Shown piece after piece: positions 34,208 to 43,140 of a stretch of DNA of 64,000 nucleotides. Every line of letters starts with the position of its first letter. Within the stretch, counting starts at the first letter, position 1. The position numbers were made by a program, and so were the translations under genes. The notes beneath the pieces are model-generated. The model saw only the letters and a program-made list of their open reading frames with translations, had not been told where the DNA came from and searched no databases. The DNA comes from Arthrobacter nitroguajacolicus_D (lineage in GTDB: Bacteria > Actinomycetota > Actinomycetes > Actinomycetales > Micrococcaceae), in contig NZ_JAVDSH010000004.1 of assembly GCF_031455195.1 (NCBI RefSeq), forward strand, positions 186,001 to 250,000, given 5' to 3'.

Positions 34208-35830
34208 TCAGTTCCTCACGAGCTGCTCGGCGTCGTAATCGCGTTTCCAGCCCTCAACACCAGGACGCTGCTGCCAGGGTGCGGGGCCGGCAAGCGGCCG
34301 GTATTCCACACCCATTGCTTCGAGTCTCGCCAGATGTGCATGTGTGAGCCGCTTCAGGAACTCATCGTAGTCCCGGTTTTCCGGGTTGGACCAGAACACT
34401 TCGGCAATGGCGCTGAGCCGCGGGAACGCCGCAAACTGCACGCGGCGCGGTGAATCCAGGTGCTCGGTCCAGATGTTGGCTTGGGCTCCCAGCAGTCGGC
34501 CAGCGAAGTTCGTCCCATCCACGCCAGGCAGCGGCTCAAACTCATAGACAGCCTGAAGCGTCGTCACGAAACCAACCGGCACCGGCTCGTCGTCGCCATC
34601 GGCTTGTCGGTGGTCCAGGTAAAGCTTGTGCTCAGGGCACATCACTACGTCATAGCCCTTGCGGAGGGCATCAATCCCGCCCTCGTAGCCCCGCCAGGAC
34701 GCCACGAGCGCGCCATCCGGCAAGCCGCCGTCGCCGATTTCATCCCAGACGGATGTGGCGCGGCCATGGTTTTGAAGGTGCAATGCCAGCTGACCGACGA
34801 ACCAGCTGTGCAGGCCGGAAACGTCGTCCAACCCCAGCTCGGCCGCCTTGGCCTGCGCTTGGGCACTGGCTTGCCATTGGGTCAGCGGGACTTCGTCGCC
34901 GCCAAGACTTATCCACGGGGAGGGGAAGATCTCCACCACTTCGTCCAGCACGTTCCGGTAGAACTCGAGGGAAGTGTCGGAGACTTCCAGGACGGTTTCG
35001 TTGATTCCCCAGCGCGTCCAGACCTCCACGGGCGCTGAACCCTCGGCCGGGCCCGCGCCAAGCTCCGGGTACGCTGCGATCGCAGCCTGGCTGTGTCCCG
35101 GAACGTCGATCTCCGGGATGACCGTGATGTGCCGGTCGGCGGCGAAAGCGACGATTTCGCGAAGGTCATCCTGTGTGTAGAAACCGCCGTGCGGGCGAGC
35201 GTCGAAAACGCCTGCACGCCAGGAGCCCAGCGACGATTCACGGCGCCACGAACCGGTTTCGGTCAGCTTGGGATAGCGGTTGATCTGGATCCGCCAGCCT
35301 TGGTCGTCCGTAAGGTGCAGGTGCAGGATGTTCAACTTGTGAGCAGCCATCACCTCGATGAACCGCAGCAGGTTGTCCTTGGGCATGAAGTGCCGTGCGA
35401 CGTCCAACATGGTCCCGCGGTAACCGAAGCGTGGCTTGTCCTCTACAGAGACGCGCGGCACCAGCCAGGTGGAAACGGCGGCAACGGGAGCCTGCCGCAG
35501 CGCAGCCGGTCCCATCAACTGCAGAAGCGTCTGCGCACCGTAAAACGCGCCAGAGGCCCCGCCCGCGGAAATCACGACGGCGCCGCCCACCTCCAGGCGG
35601 TACGCCTCGGCGTCGAGTGCGGGGTCAAGCAGGAGTCGAATGGACGCGCTCTGGGCGGGTGCAGGCGCCACGTCCCAGCCGGTCGCTGCCCCCAAAGCCC
35701 GGGAGAGCCAACGCCTTGCGCCGCTCAGTTCTGGGTCGGCACCCAAAGTGGTACCGGCGTCGAGCACCAGTTCGCCTGTCCCCACGGAGAAAGACCACGG
35801 CGCAGGGACCAACTGATGAACCGCACTCAT
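34208..35830 (-). CDS. GH20 beta-N-acetylhexosaminidase
   Basis: A 540-residue GH20 enzyme. The N-terminal GH20b domain (about 1-125) is followed by the catalytic barrel, with RGTMLDVARHFMPKDNLLRFIEVMAAHKLN, LHLHLTDDQGWRI, PEIDVPGHSQAAIAAYPEL and the catalytic Asp-Glu pair in ISLGGDEVPLTQW. It removes terminal GlcNAc/GalNAc by substrate-assisted catalysis. There is no signal peptide, so it acts on imported chitobiose-like sugars. The ATG at 35830 overlaps the permease stop as ATGA with GAAGGG upstream. Confidence 0.94.
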   Translation of the reverse strand: MSAVHQLVPAPWSFSVGTGELVLDAGTTLGADPELSGARRWLSRALGAATGWDVAPAPAQSASIRLLLDPALDAEAYRLEVGGAVVISAGGASGAFYGAQTLLQLMGPAALRQAPVAAVSTWLVPRVSVEDKPRFGYRGTMLDVARHFMPKDNLLRFIEVMAAHKLNILHLHLTDDQGWRIQINRYPKLTETGSWRRESSLGSWRAGVFDARPHGGFYTQDDLREIVAFAADRHITVIPEIDVPGHSQAAIAAYPELGAGPAEGSAPVEVWTRWGINETVLEVSDTSLEFYRNVLDEVVEIFPSPWISLGGDEVPLTQWQASAQAQAKAAELGLDDVSGLHSWFVGQLALHLQNHGRATSVWDEIGDGGLPDGALVASWRGYEGGIDALRKGYDVVMCPEHKLYLDHRQADGDDEPVPVGFVTTLQAVYEFEPLPGVDGTNFAGRLLGAQANIWTEHLDSPRRVQFAAFPRLSAIAEVFWSNPENRDYDEFLKRLTHAHLARLEAMGVEYRPLAGPAPWQQRPGVEGWKRDYDAEQLVRN

Positions 35831-36738
35831 CCCTTCACCGCCCCAGCCAAGCCGGATACCAGCTTGCGCTGGACCGATACGAAGAAGATCAGTACAGGAA
35901 TGGTCATGATGACCGAGCCGGCCATGATGGCTCCCCAATCGTTTTGGTCCGGCTTGAAGAACGTCAGCAGTGCCATGGGCAGCGTCTGGTTCTCCTGCGC
36001 GGAAATGATGAAGGTCTTGGCGAAGAGGAAGTCGTTCCACGTGGAAATGAACGAGAACACCGAACACGCCACCACACCCGGTGCCACCAGGGGGAACAGG
36101 ATGGAGCGGACAAACCGGAAGCTGCTGGCGCCGTCCAAGCGGGCCGCCTCTTCAACTTCCAGCGGAACAGCGGCCACGAAACCGCGCAGCATCCAGATGG
36201 CGAACGGAATGCTGAAACCGACGTGGACAAGGACCAGCGAACCCAGCTGGTTCAGGCCAACCAACGGGATGGCCTCGCCGGCGTTGCGCAGCAGGAAGAA
36301 CAGCGGAATCGTCAGGGCTTCAACAGGCACCATCTGTGAGACCAGGATGATGATCAGCAGCTTGGTGCGCATCTTGAAGTTGTAGCGGGTCAACGCCACA
36401 GCCGCGAGGAACGCGAGGATGGTGGAGAGCACCACAACCACCAAGGCCACGATCACGCTGTTCAGGAAGTACTGGCCAAAATTGTTCACACCCAGGACGC
36501 GCCCGAACGAGTCCAGCGACGGTTCCAGTGTGTACGGCGCCGCATCACCGGCGTCGAGCGCTGTTTTTGGCTTCAGCGCGGACAGCACCATCCAGAACAG
36601 CGGAAACGCAACGATCAGTGCGATGACAATCGCGGCAGCGTCGGCGCCGAAACGGCGTTTGCCCTGCTTGCGCAGCTTCTGCGGGGCGTCAGCTGTGTCG
36701 GTGCGGCGCGGGACTGATGAAACGTCGACGGCGGTCAT
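35827..36738 (-). CDS. Carbohydrate ABC transporter permease (MalG type)
   Basis: A 303-residue inner-membrane permease with six helices. The cytoplasmic EAA loop appears as EVEEAARLDGASSFRFVRSILFPLVAPG, which contacts the ATPase. The terminal GLAGAVKG is typical of MalG-type proteins. Partner of the permease encoded just upstream (ATGA overlap) and of the binding protein at 37762. Confidence 0.93.
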   Translation of the reverse strand: MTAVDVSSVPRRTDTADAPQKLRKQGKRRFGADAAAIVIALIVAFPLFWMVLSALKPKTALDAGDAAPYTLEPSLDSFGRVLGVNNFGQYFLNSVIVALVVVVLSTILAFLAAVALTRYNFKMRTKLLIIILVSQMVPVEALTIPLFFLLRNAGEAIPLVGLNQLGSLVLVHVGFSIPFAIWMLRGFVAAVPLEVEEAARLDGASSFRFVRSILFPLVAPGVVACSVFSFISTWNDFLFAKTFIISAQENQTLPMALLTFFKPDQNDWGAIMAGSVIMTIPVLIFFVSVQRKLVSGLAGAVKG

Positions 36739-37727
36739 AGGGCTTCGCCTGTTCTCTTGAGGATCCGGAGGTAGACAAGCGTGATGACCATAAGCAGCGC
36801 AGTCATGATCACGCCGAGCGCGGAACCGAGGCCATAGAGGCTCGCAGCGAACGCCTGCTGGTAGCCGTAGACGTTGAGCACCAGGTTCTGGCCGGCAATT
36901 CCCCCACCGTTGGTCATGATGTAGATCTGCGAGAAGATCTTGAAGTTCCAGATGATGGACTGGATGGTCACCACGATCACGATTGGACGCAGCATCGGGA
37001 GCATGATGCTGCGGGCAATGCGGGGCATGGAAGCGCCATCGATCCTGGCGGCCTCAATGACCTCGGTGGGGATCGCCTGGATGCCTGCGTAGACAGTCAC
37101 CAGGACGAACGGGAACGAGCACCACACCACTTCGCTGGCCACGAGTCCGAAAGCCGACCATTTGTCGTACGTCCAGGAGTAGCCCTGGAACTGCGTCAGG
37201 CCGATTGAAACCAGCGTCTTGTTGACCAAGCCGAGCGTGGGCTCAAACAGGAAGAGCCACACGGCGCTGCCCGTGACTGCCGGGGTGGCCCAGGCGCCGA
37301 GCGACACCACGAAGAGCATCGAACGGACCCAGGGGCGCAGCCTTGTTGCCAGCACTGCCAGCGAGCTGCCCACCAACAACGTGAAGACCACGCAAGCGGT
37401 GGCGAACACCACGGTGTTGCCCAGGACGGTCCAAAACTGGGGATCGGCGAAGAGCTTCTGGTAGTTTTCAAGGCCGACGAACTTCAGGGGTGCTTTTCCG
37501 CTGACCTGGGCTTGGCGGTAGTCGTACAGCGAGACGTTGATCAGCTGGAAGATCGGATAGCCCAGTAGTGCGATCAGGACAATGAAGGCCGGGGCCAGGT
37601 AGAGCCATGGCTCCAGCCCGCGCTTTCCGTTGGAGAAACGCTGGGACTTGCGTGCCGCCGTCGTCGTTCCCTTGCCGGGCGTACCGCTTTGGGGCGCATC
37701 GGGCAGAGCCGGGGTCAGCGCCGTCAT
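36735..37727 (-). CDS. Carbohydrate ABC transporter permease (MalF type)
   Basis: A 330-residue permease. After a 40-residue hydrophilic leader come six helices; the EAA loop is TEVIEAARIDGASMPRIARSIMLPMLRP. Together with the MalG-type subunit it forms the translocation channel. No ATP-binding subunit is encoded in the operon, so a shared MsiK/MsmK-like ATPase from elsewhere must energise it. Confidence 0.93.
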   Translation of the reverse strand: MTALTPALPDAPQSGTPGKGTTTAARKSQRFSNGKRGLEPWLYLAPAFIVLIALLGYPIFQLINVSLYDYRQAQVSGKAPLKFVGLENYQKLFADPQFWTVLGNTVVFATACVVFTLLVGSSLAVLATRLRPWVRSMLFVVSLGAWATPAVTGSAVWLFLFEPTLGLVNKTLVSIGLTQFQGYSWTYDKWSAFGLVASEVVWCSFPFVLVTVYAGIQAIPTEVIEAARIDGASMPRIARSIMLPMLRPIVIVVTIQSIIWNFKIFSQIYIMTNGGGIAGQNLVLNVYGYQQAFAASLYGLGSALGVIMTALLMVITLVYLRILKRTGEAL

Positions 37728-37761
37728 GCTGCGCCTCCGGGATGTGATGGGGTGCAGCGCA

Positions 37762-39054
37762 TTACTTTGACCCGAATGCCGTATTCATGGCCGATGCAGC
37801 CTCGGTGGTAGCGGCGTTGACGTCAGCCTTACCCGTGACCACCTTCTGGTACATGCCGGTGAAAACACCCTGGGCGTCGATGGTGGACCAGTTCTCCGTG
37901 ACCGGGACAAACTTGGTGCCCGCCCCCAGGGTGTTGATGAACGGTTCAACCTGCTTGTTGTTCTCCGCCACGGATTTCTGGACGTCGCTGAACGTGGGGA
38001 GGTTGCCCATGGAGTCGAACATTTTCTGCTGGTACTTCTTGCTGGCCAGCAGCTTCACGAAGTCAGCGGCGAGCGTGCGTCGTTCGCTGCTGTTGAAGAC
38101 GCCCAGGTTGTTGCCGCCGGCGAAAGCTGGGGCGATGGAACCGGCCGTCTTACCGGGAACCGGAACTACGGCGAACTTGTCCTTAATAGCGCTGGCGGCA
38201 ACAGCCTTGTAGTTGAAGTCGCCGCCGATGGTCATGGCGGACTTACCTGCGATGAACTGCTGGACGCTTGCGTTACCGCCGAACTCCGCACATGTCTGGG
38301 CTGGGCAGATGTCGTCCTTGAGGAGGCGGGTATAGTCGGCAACTCCTTCGCGGGATTCAGCAGAGTCCAGTTTGGAGACGAACTTGTCGCCTTCCTTCGT
38401 GGCGATCTCGCCGCCATTGGCCCACAGGTACGGCATGGCGGAGAACTGCGCTGCGCCGCCCACGGAAATACCCAGCAGGTCCGGGTTTGCTGCCCGAACT
38501 GCCCGGGCAACGGTTTCTACCTCATCCAAGGTCTTGGGGACCTGGAGGCCGAGCTGCTGCAGGAGATCCGTGCGGTAATAGAGGGCGCGGACGCCGACGA
38601 ACCACGGGACACCGTAGTTCTTGCCGTCGATTTCGGTGGTGTCCAGGATCTTTTGGTCAAGATCCTTGGCCTCGTCCCAGGACTTGATATCTCCTGTGAC
38701 GTCGGCCAAGCCGCCGGATGCCACGTAGCTGGCCAGGTCCGTGTTGCCGAACTCGGCAACATCCGGAGCGCTGGAGGGGTCGTTGAACGCGGCCTTGAAC
38801 CGTTCGGCGCGGCTGTCCACCGGAATGTACTGAACGTCGACCTTGGCACCACTGTGTGCCGCTTCGAACTCAGTGACAGCTTCCTTCACTACGGCGGACT
38901 TGGGATCCTGGTTGACCTCGGAGAACAGCCAGACACGGACGGTGCCGGTCTGCTCGTCCGAGCTTGATGCAGCGTTGTTCGAGGTGGGTGGAGCGCAGGC
39001 GGTCAGTGCGAGCGCTGCGATGGCGATTGCCGCGGCGGAGCGTGCGAGTTTCAA
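37762..39054 (-). CDS. Sugar-binding lipoprotein of an ABC transporter
   Basis: From a TTG at 39054 (GGAGG 4 nt upstream) the product is a 430-residue lipoprotein with lipobox LTAC. The body has VRVWLFSEVNQDPKSAVVKEAVTEFE, PDVAEFGNTDLASYVASGGLADVTGDIKSW and NYGVPWFVGVRALYYRTDLL, typical of family-1 solute-binding proteins for oligosaccharides. With GH20 downstream the ligand is most likely chitobiose or another GlcNAc-containing oligosaccharide. It begins the operon. Confidence 0.92.
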   Translation of the reverse strand: MKLARSAAAIAIAALALTACAPPTSNNAASSSDEQTGTVRVWLFSEVNQDPKSAVVKEAVTEFEAAHSGAKVDVQYIPVDSRAERFKAAFNDPSSAPDVAEFGNTDLASYVASGGLADVTGDIKSWDEAKDLDQKILDTTEIDGKNYGVPWFVGVRALYYRTDLLQQLGLQVPKTLDEVETVARAVRAANPDLLGISVGGAAQFSAMPYLWANGGEIATKEGDKFVSKLDSAESREGVADYTRLLKDDICPAQTCAEFGGNASVQQFIAGKSAMTIGGDFNYKAVAASAIKDKFAVVPVPGKTAGSIAPAFAGGNNLGVFNSSERRTLAADFVKLLASKKYQQKMFDSMGNLPTFSDVQKSVAENNKQVEPFINTLGAGTKFVPVTENWSTIDAQGVFTGMYQKVVTGKADVNAATTEAASAMNTAFGSK

Positions 39055-39109
39055 GTGTCCTCCATGGAGAAAGTTGGGTTCCGCGGGACTTCCCCCTCCG
39101 CGGCTATGT

Positions 39110-39230
39110 GACCAAACACTATGAACGCGAGGGTGTGGGCGGAAGCACATTTACCAAAAGGTTTGCACTGCAAAACAAGAATCCAGATTTTGGACATTTT
39201 GGTCTATACCTACCGGGGTGTTTGGTCTAG
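39110..39230. promoter_or_regulatory. Operator-like repeats upstream of the GlcNAc-type ABC operon
   Basis: An inverted repeat TTTGCA-C-TGCAAA lies at 39162-39174, and TTTGGTC occurs at 39198-39204 and 39221-39227, with its complement GACCAAA at 39110-39116. These cluster upstream of the binding-protein start and may bind the operon's IclR protein or a global sugar regulator. Confidence 0.4.
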
Positions 39231-39282
39231 TCCTTTGCTTTCGCCATGCCCCTTGGGTGCAACCCCAACGGCAGGACATATA

Positions 39283-39323
39283 TACCCCTAGGGGGTACTT
39301 GACGGGATACCCCCGGTAGGTAT
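39283..39323 (+). promoter_or_regulatory. Tandem CsoR-type copper operators
   Basis: TACCCCTAGGGGGTA at 39283-39297 and ATACCCCCGGTAGGTAT at 39307-39323 both fit the G/C-tract palindromes bound by CsoR, 12-50 nt upstream of the csoR start. They imply copper-inducible autoregulation of csoR-copZ-copA. Confidence 0.8.
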
Positions 39324-39334
39324 AAGTTCAAATC

Positions 39335-39700
39335 ATGAGCACGCCAGACCTGAGCATGAGCCATCCGGACGCACCCGTCATCGAGGCGGATCTGGAAACC
39401 GCCGCCCCACACGGGTACTCCAGCAATAAGGACGCGTACCTCAAACGCTTGAAACGGATCGAGGGGCAGGTCCGTGGTATCGCGCGCATGGTTGAGGACG
39501 ACAAATACTGCATCGACATCCTCACCCAGGTAGCCGCTGCCACGAAGGCCCTCCACGCGGTCAGTCTCGGACTGGTAGAGGAGCACATCGGCCACTGCGT
39601 CGTGGGCGCCGCATCCGAACCCAACCCGGAAGCCCGTGCCGAACAGATCGACGCCAAAGTGAAGGAAGCCACCGATGCCATCGGGCGCCTGCTGCGGTAA
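39335..39700 (+). CDS. csoR: Copper-sensing repressor CsoR
   Basis: A 121-residue all-helical CsoR/RcnR-family repressor. The Cu(I) triad is conserved as Cys59 (KYCIDI), His84 and Cys88 (EEHIGHC). The DNA-contact region YLKRLKRIEGQVRGIARM is intact. Apo-CsoR represses the operon and releases DNA on binding Cu(I). An N-terminal extension of about 28 residues is longer than in many family members. Confidence 0.95.
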   Translation: MSTPDLSMSHPDAPVIEADLETAAPHGYSSNKDAYLKRLKRIEGQVRGIARMVEDDKYCIDILTQVAAATKALHAVSLGLVEEHIGHCVVGAASEPNPEARAEQIDAKVKEATDAIGRLLR

Positions 39701-39749
39701 CTCCGGCACCAAACACCACACCATCCAACTCGTCACCAAGGAGAGCACC

Positions 39750-39983
39750 ATGAGCCAGACCATCCAGACAAACGTCAACGTATCGGGCATGACCTGCGGC
39801 CACTGCGTCTCCAGCGTGAGTGAAGAACTTGAGTCGCTCAACGGCGTCGAAAATGTGGCCGTTGACCTCAACCCCGGCGGCCTGTCCACCGTGACCATCA
39901 CATCAACCAAGGAGCTCTCGCCGTCTGAAATTGGCGAGGCCGTGGCAGAAGCCGGCTACCTGGTGGTAGCCAACGAAGCTTAG
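39750..39983 (+). CDS. copZ: Copper chaperone CopZ (HMA domain)
   Basis: A 77-residue single heavy-metal-associated domain with the Cu(I)-binding motif GMTCGHC. It starts at the ATG with AAGGAGA 7 nt upstream. It carries Cu(I) in the cytosol to the CopA ATPase encoded 9 nt downstream. Confidence 0.93.
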   Translation: MSQTIQTNVNVSGMTCGHCVSSVSEELESLNGVENVAVDLNPGGLSTVTITSTKELSPSEIGEAVAEAGYLVVANEA

Positions 39984-39991
39984 GAGTCCTC

Positions 39992-42355
39992 TTGAGTAGC
40001 CAGGAGACTTTCAACCAACCCGCACACCGGGTCCTCGAGCTGGACATCGAGGGCATGACCTGCGCCTCGTGCGTCAACCGAGTGGAACGAAAACTGGGCA
40101 AGCTCGAAGGCGTCGAAGCCAGCGTCAACCTGCCCCTCGAATCGGCCCACGTAACCGTCCCTGCCGACGTGACGGATCAGCAGATCGTGGACACGGTCAA
40201 CGCGACGGGCTACAAAGCCACCATCCGTCAGGCTCCAGCACCGCATACCCGCACCAGGGACCAGCACACACACGCCGCTCCCGGTGACATGCGGCAGCAT
40301 GCGTCCAAGCGAGGCACGAGCGAGCATGCAGAGCATGGCACCGGAAGCGGCGCCCACGAAAACCACATGGATCACGGCCCGTCCGCTTCTACGCTTCGCC
40401 CGCGCCTGATCGTTGCCGCGTTGCTGACCATCCCCGTTTTCGCGATCTCGATGATTCCCGCCCTCCAGTTTCCCAACTGGGGCTGGGTTGTTGGGGTGCT
40501 GGCCCTGCCAGTAGTGAGCTGGGCGGCTTGGCCCTTCCATAGGGCCGCAGCCATCAACGCCCGGCACTTCGCTTCCACCATGGACACCTTGGTATCCATC
40601 GGTGTTGTTGCCGGATACCTGTACTCGGCCTGGCAGTTGTTCGCTGATCCCCGGATGACTGAACACCCCGGAATGGAAAGCATGTCCGGAGGCGGGCTGT
40701 ACTTCGAAGTCGCAGCCGTGGTTACCTCGTTCCTGCTCTTGGGCCGGTACCTTGAGGCCAACGCCAAAGCCAAGGCCGGCAATGCCCTGAAAGCGCTCCT
40801 GAATTTGGGCGCCAAGGATGCAACCATCCTGGTCGACGGCCACGAGCAAAAAATACCTGCGGACCAGCTCTTGGTGGACGACGTCATCGTGGTCCGGCCG
40901 GGTGAGAAAATTGCCACCGATGGTGTGGTCACAGACGGCGCATCCGCGGTGGACGCTTCACTGGTGACCGGGGAGTCCGTCCCGGTTGAGGTCGGGCCCG
41001 GAAGCGCTGTAACGGGCGCCACGATCAACACGTCCGGGCGCCTGCTGGTCCGGGCCACGCGCGTGGGCTCGGACACAACGCTCGCGCAGATGGGCCGCTT
41101 GGTCAGTCAGGCGCAGACGGGCAAGGCTCCCATAGCCAGGCTCGCGGACAGGATCAGCTCCGTGTTCGTACCGATCGTGTTGGTCATCGCCTTGGTGACG
41201 TTCTTTGCGTGGCTGCTTTTCACCGGCGACCTCAACGCAGCTTTCACCGCGGCCGTTGCCGTTCTGGTGATCGCATGCCCTTGCGCCTTAGGTCTGGCCA
41301 CACCCGTTGGCCTCCTGACCGGAACGGGCCGCGGCGCCCAGCTCGGCATCCTGATCAAGGGCCCGCAGGTACTCGAAGACACCCGGCACGTGGACACCAT
41401 CCTGCTGGATAAAACGGGCACCGTCACCAGTGGCAAGCTTTCCGTAGACCACACTGTGGCACTGAATGGCTACTCCCCCGAAACGGTCCTCACCTTGGCC
41501 GGTGCCGTTGAGTCAGCGTCGGAGCACCCGATCGCCCATGCGATCGCCTCTGCAGCCCAGAACGCAATGCCCGACGGCGGCGCACTACCCCGCGTTGACG
41601 GCTTCAGTTCCGCTCCCGGCGGCGGAGTACGGGGAACCGTGACTCTCGACGCCGCCACCCAGGACGTGGTGGTGGGACGCTCGGGCTGGCTCGAGGAGAA
41701 CGGCATCACCCTTGAGTCGAGCCATCGGGATACCCTGGCCGCTGAGGAAAACGGGGGCGCTACCGCAATTTGGGTCGCCGTGAACGGGCAGCCCGCCGGT
41801 ATTGTGAGCCTGAGCGACACAATCAAGCCTGGTTCCGCCGCAGCCATCCGGAAATTGAAGGAGTTGGGCATCCGCCCCATTCTGTTGACCGGAGACAACG
41901 CTGCCGTAGCCGCGCAGGTAGCGGCCGCCGTCGGAATTTCACCTGACGACGTTTACGCCAGCGTGCTGCCTCACGGCAAGGTTGAGGCCGTTCGTAAGCT
42001 TCAGGACTCGGGGGCAACGGTGGCCATGGCCGGCGATGGCGTCAATGACGCTGCAGCACTGGCGCAGTCGGACCTGGGAATCGCCATGGGCTCCGGGACG
42101 GACGTCGCCATCGAGGCCTCCGACCTGACCGTCATGGGAAGCGACCTTGGTCAGTTGGTACAGGCCATCGAGCTCTCCCGGAAGACCCTGTCCACCATCA
42201 AGACCAACCTGTTCTGGGCCTTCTTTTACAACGCGATCGGCATCCCGGTGGCTGCACTGGGCTTCCTGAACCCGATGATTGCCGGCGCAGCCATGGCGGC
42301 GAGCTCGGTACTGGTTGTAGCGAACTCGCTGAGACTGCGGTCGTTCGGGAAGTAA
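39992..42355 (+). CDS. copA: Cu(I)-exporting P1B-type ATPase CopA
   Basis: A 787-residue P1B ATPase. An N-terminal HMA domain (GMTCASC, Cys24/Cys27) is followed by a His-rich linker (about residues 83-128). The transmembrane CPC motif is at 429-431 (IACPCALGLATP), the phosphorylated Asp is 473 in DKTGT, the nucleotide-domain HP is in SEHPIAHAI, and the hinge GDGVND is present. It pumps Cu(I) out of the cytoplasm. TTG start with AGGAG upstream, 9 nt after copZ. Confidence 0.96.
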   Translation: MSSQETFNQPAHRVLELDIEGMTCASCVNRVERKLGKLEGVEASVNLPLESAHVTVPADVTDQQIVDTVNATGYKATIRQAPAPHTRTRDQHTHAAPGDMRQHASKRGTSEHAEHGTGSGAHENHMDHGPSASTLRPRLIVAALLTIPVFAISMIPALQFPNWGWVVGVLALPVVSWAAWPFHRAAAINARHFASTMDTLVSIGVVAGYLYSAWQLFADPRMTEHPGMESMSGGGLYFEVAAVVTSFLLLGRYLEANAKAKAGNALKALLNLGAKDATILVDGHEQKIPADQLLVDDVIVVRPGEKIATDGVVTDGASAVDASLVTGESVPVEVGPGSAVTGATINTSGRLLVRATRVGSDTTLAQMGRLVSQAQTGKAPIARLADRISSVFVPIVLVIALVTFFAWLLFTGDLNAAFTAAVAVLVIACPCALGLATPVGLLTGTGRGAQLGILIKGPQVLEDTRHVDTILLDKTGTVTSGKLSVDHTVALNGYSPETVLTLAGAVESASEHPIAHAIASAAQNAMPDGGALPRVDGFSSAPGGGVRGTVTLDAATQDVVVGRSGWLEENGITLESSHRDTLAAEENGGATAIWVAVNGQPAGIVSLSDTIKPGSAAAIRKLKELGIRPILLTGDNAAVAAQVAAAVGISPDDVYASVLPHGKVEAVRKLQDSGATVAMAGDGVNDAAALAQSDLGIAMGSGTDVAIEASDLTVMGSDLGQLVQAIELSRKTLSTIKTNLFWAFFYNAIGIPVAALGFLNPMIAGAAMAASSVLVVANSLRLRSFGK

Positions 42356-42369
42356 GCCCGAAGCAAACA

Positions 42370-42413
42370 GGGGCCTGGGTTAGGCCGTCCCGAAACGGAC
42401 GGCCGACCGGGCC
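42370..42413. terminator. Hairpin at the copA / DUF2277 convergent junction
   Basis: GGCCGTCC (42383-42390) pairs with GGACGGCC (42397-42404), extended by GGGCC and GGCCC outside. It overlaps the last codons of the DUF2277 gene and lies just after copA. Confidence 0.5.
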
Positions 42414-42652
42414 CTTGCTTTTGCTGCTTCCTCTTCCCGGTTCTTCGCCGGCGCGTGGCTCACCAGGGAGTCCAGGAGATGCTGCGTAATATGGGCGATC
42501 TCGTGGACAGCCTCGGAGAAGGCTTCCTCGTTGTCTTTGGACGGCTTGGTGGAGCCGCTGATTTTGCGCACATACTGCAACGCTGCGGCCTCCACTTCGG
42601 CGCTCGTGGCATGCGGTTCAAAGTTATGAAGGGTCCTGATATTGCGGCACAT
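42380..42652 (-). CDS. DUF2277 domain protein
   Basis: A 90-residue protein starting MCRNIRTLHNFEPHATSAEV and followed by AAALQYVRKISGSTKPSKDNEEAF, a clear match to DUF2277. It is a small soluble helical protein of unknown function. Confidence 0.88.
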   Translation of the reverse strand: MCRNIRTLHNFEPHATSAEVEAAALQYVRKISGSTKPSKDNEEAFSEAVHEIAHITQHLLDSLVSHAPAKNREEEAAKARARSAVRFGTA

Positions 42653-42809
42653 AACCCCATGCTAACTATGGGCAGCGCTGCATGGGGAGGGGTGCCCATC
42701 GACGGGTTTGTGCATGCCGGGATAGGTTTTAGCTATTGGATCTTCCGGATGAGCCGGAGGCCGCTGGGGATGCCGAAGAGCTCGGGTCCGAACAATGAAG
42801 GAGAATCTC

Positions 42810-43073
42810 ATGGCTATTTGGGGTGCAGATGTTGATCAGCTTCGTCAGCTCGGTAACAAGCTGAAGGCCGGTGCCGAGAACATCGAGCAGCAGCGCTCAC
42901 AGCTCAAGGGTGCCCTTGACGGCACCGACTGGAAGGGCCCGGACGCTGACAAGTTCCGCGGTGAGTGGGACAGCCAGCACGCTTCCAACCTGAAGAAGGT
43001 TGCCGACGCACTTCGCGAAGCCGGCGATCGCGCTCAGAAGAACGCTGAGCAGCAGCAGCAGGCTTCCAACTAA
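42810..43073 (+). CDS. Orphan WXG100-family protein
   Basis: An 87-residue protein with two predicted helices and the WxG turn (TDWKGPDADKF). AAGGAG lies before the ATG. WXG100/ESAT-6-like proteins are normally type VII secretion substrates acting as dimers. No EccC, EccB, MycP or partner is encoded nearby, so either a distant T7SS exports it or it works differently. It is followed by a strong terminator. Confidence 0.88.
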   Translation: MAIWGADVDQLRQLGNKLKAGAENIEQQRSQLKGALDGTDWKGPDADKFRGEWDSQHASNLKKVADALREAGDRAQKNAEQQQQASN

Positions 43074-43083
43074 GACAGTTGGG

Positions 43084-43116
43084 AAAGGCCCGGACGCACA
43101 CGCGTCCGGGCCTTTT
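43084..43116 (+). terminator. Intrinsic terminator after WXG100 gene
   Basis: GGCCCGGACGC (43087-43097) pairs perfectly with GCGTCCGGGCC (43102-43112), flanked by AAA and TTTT. Confidence 0.88.
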
Positions 43117-43140
43117 GCTCTTAAAGCGACGTGGGTCCGG

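Noticed and set aside
35831..36067. Upstream extension of the GH20 reading frame
   Set aside because: It overlaps the permease gene, lacks homology-like sequence, and the ATG at 35830 has a ribosome site and ATGA coupling.
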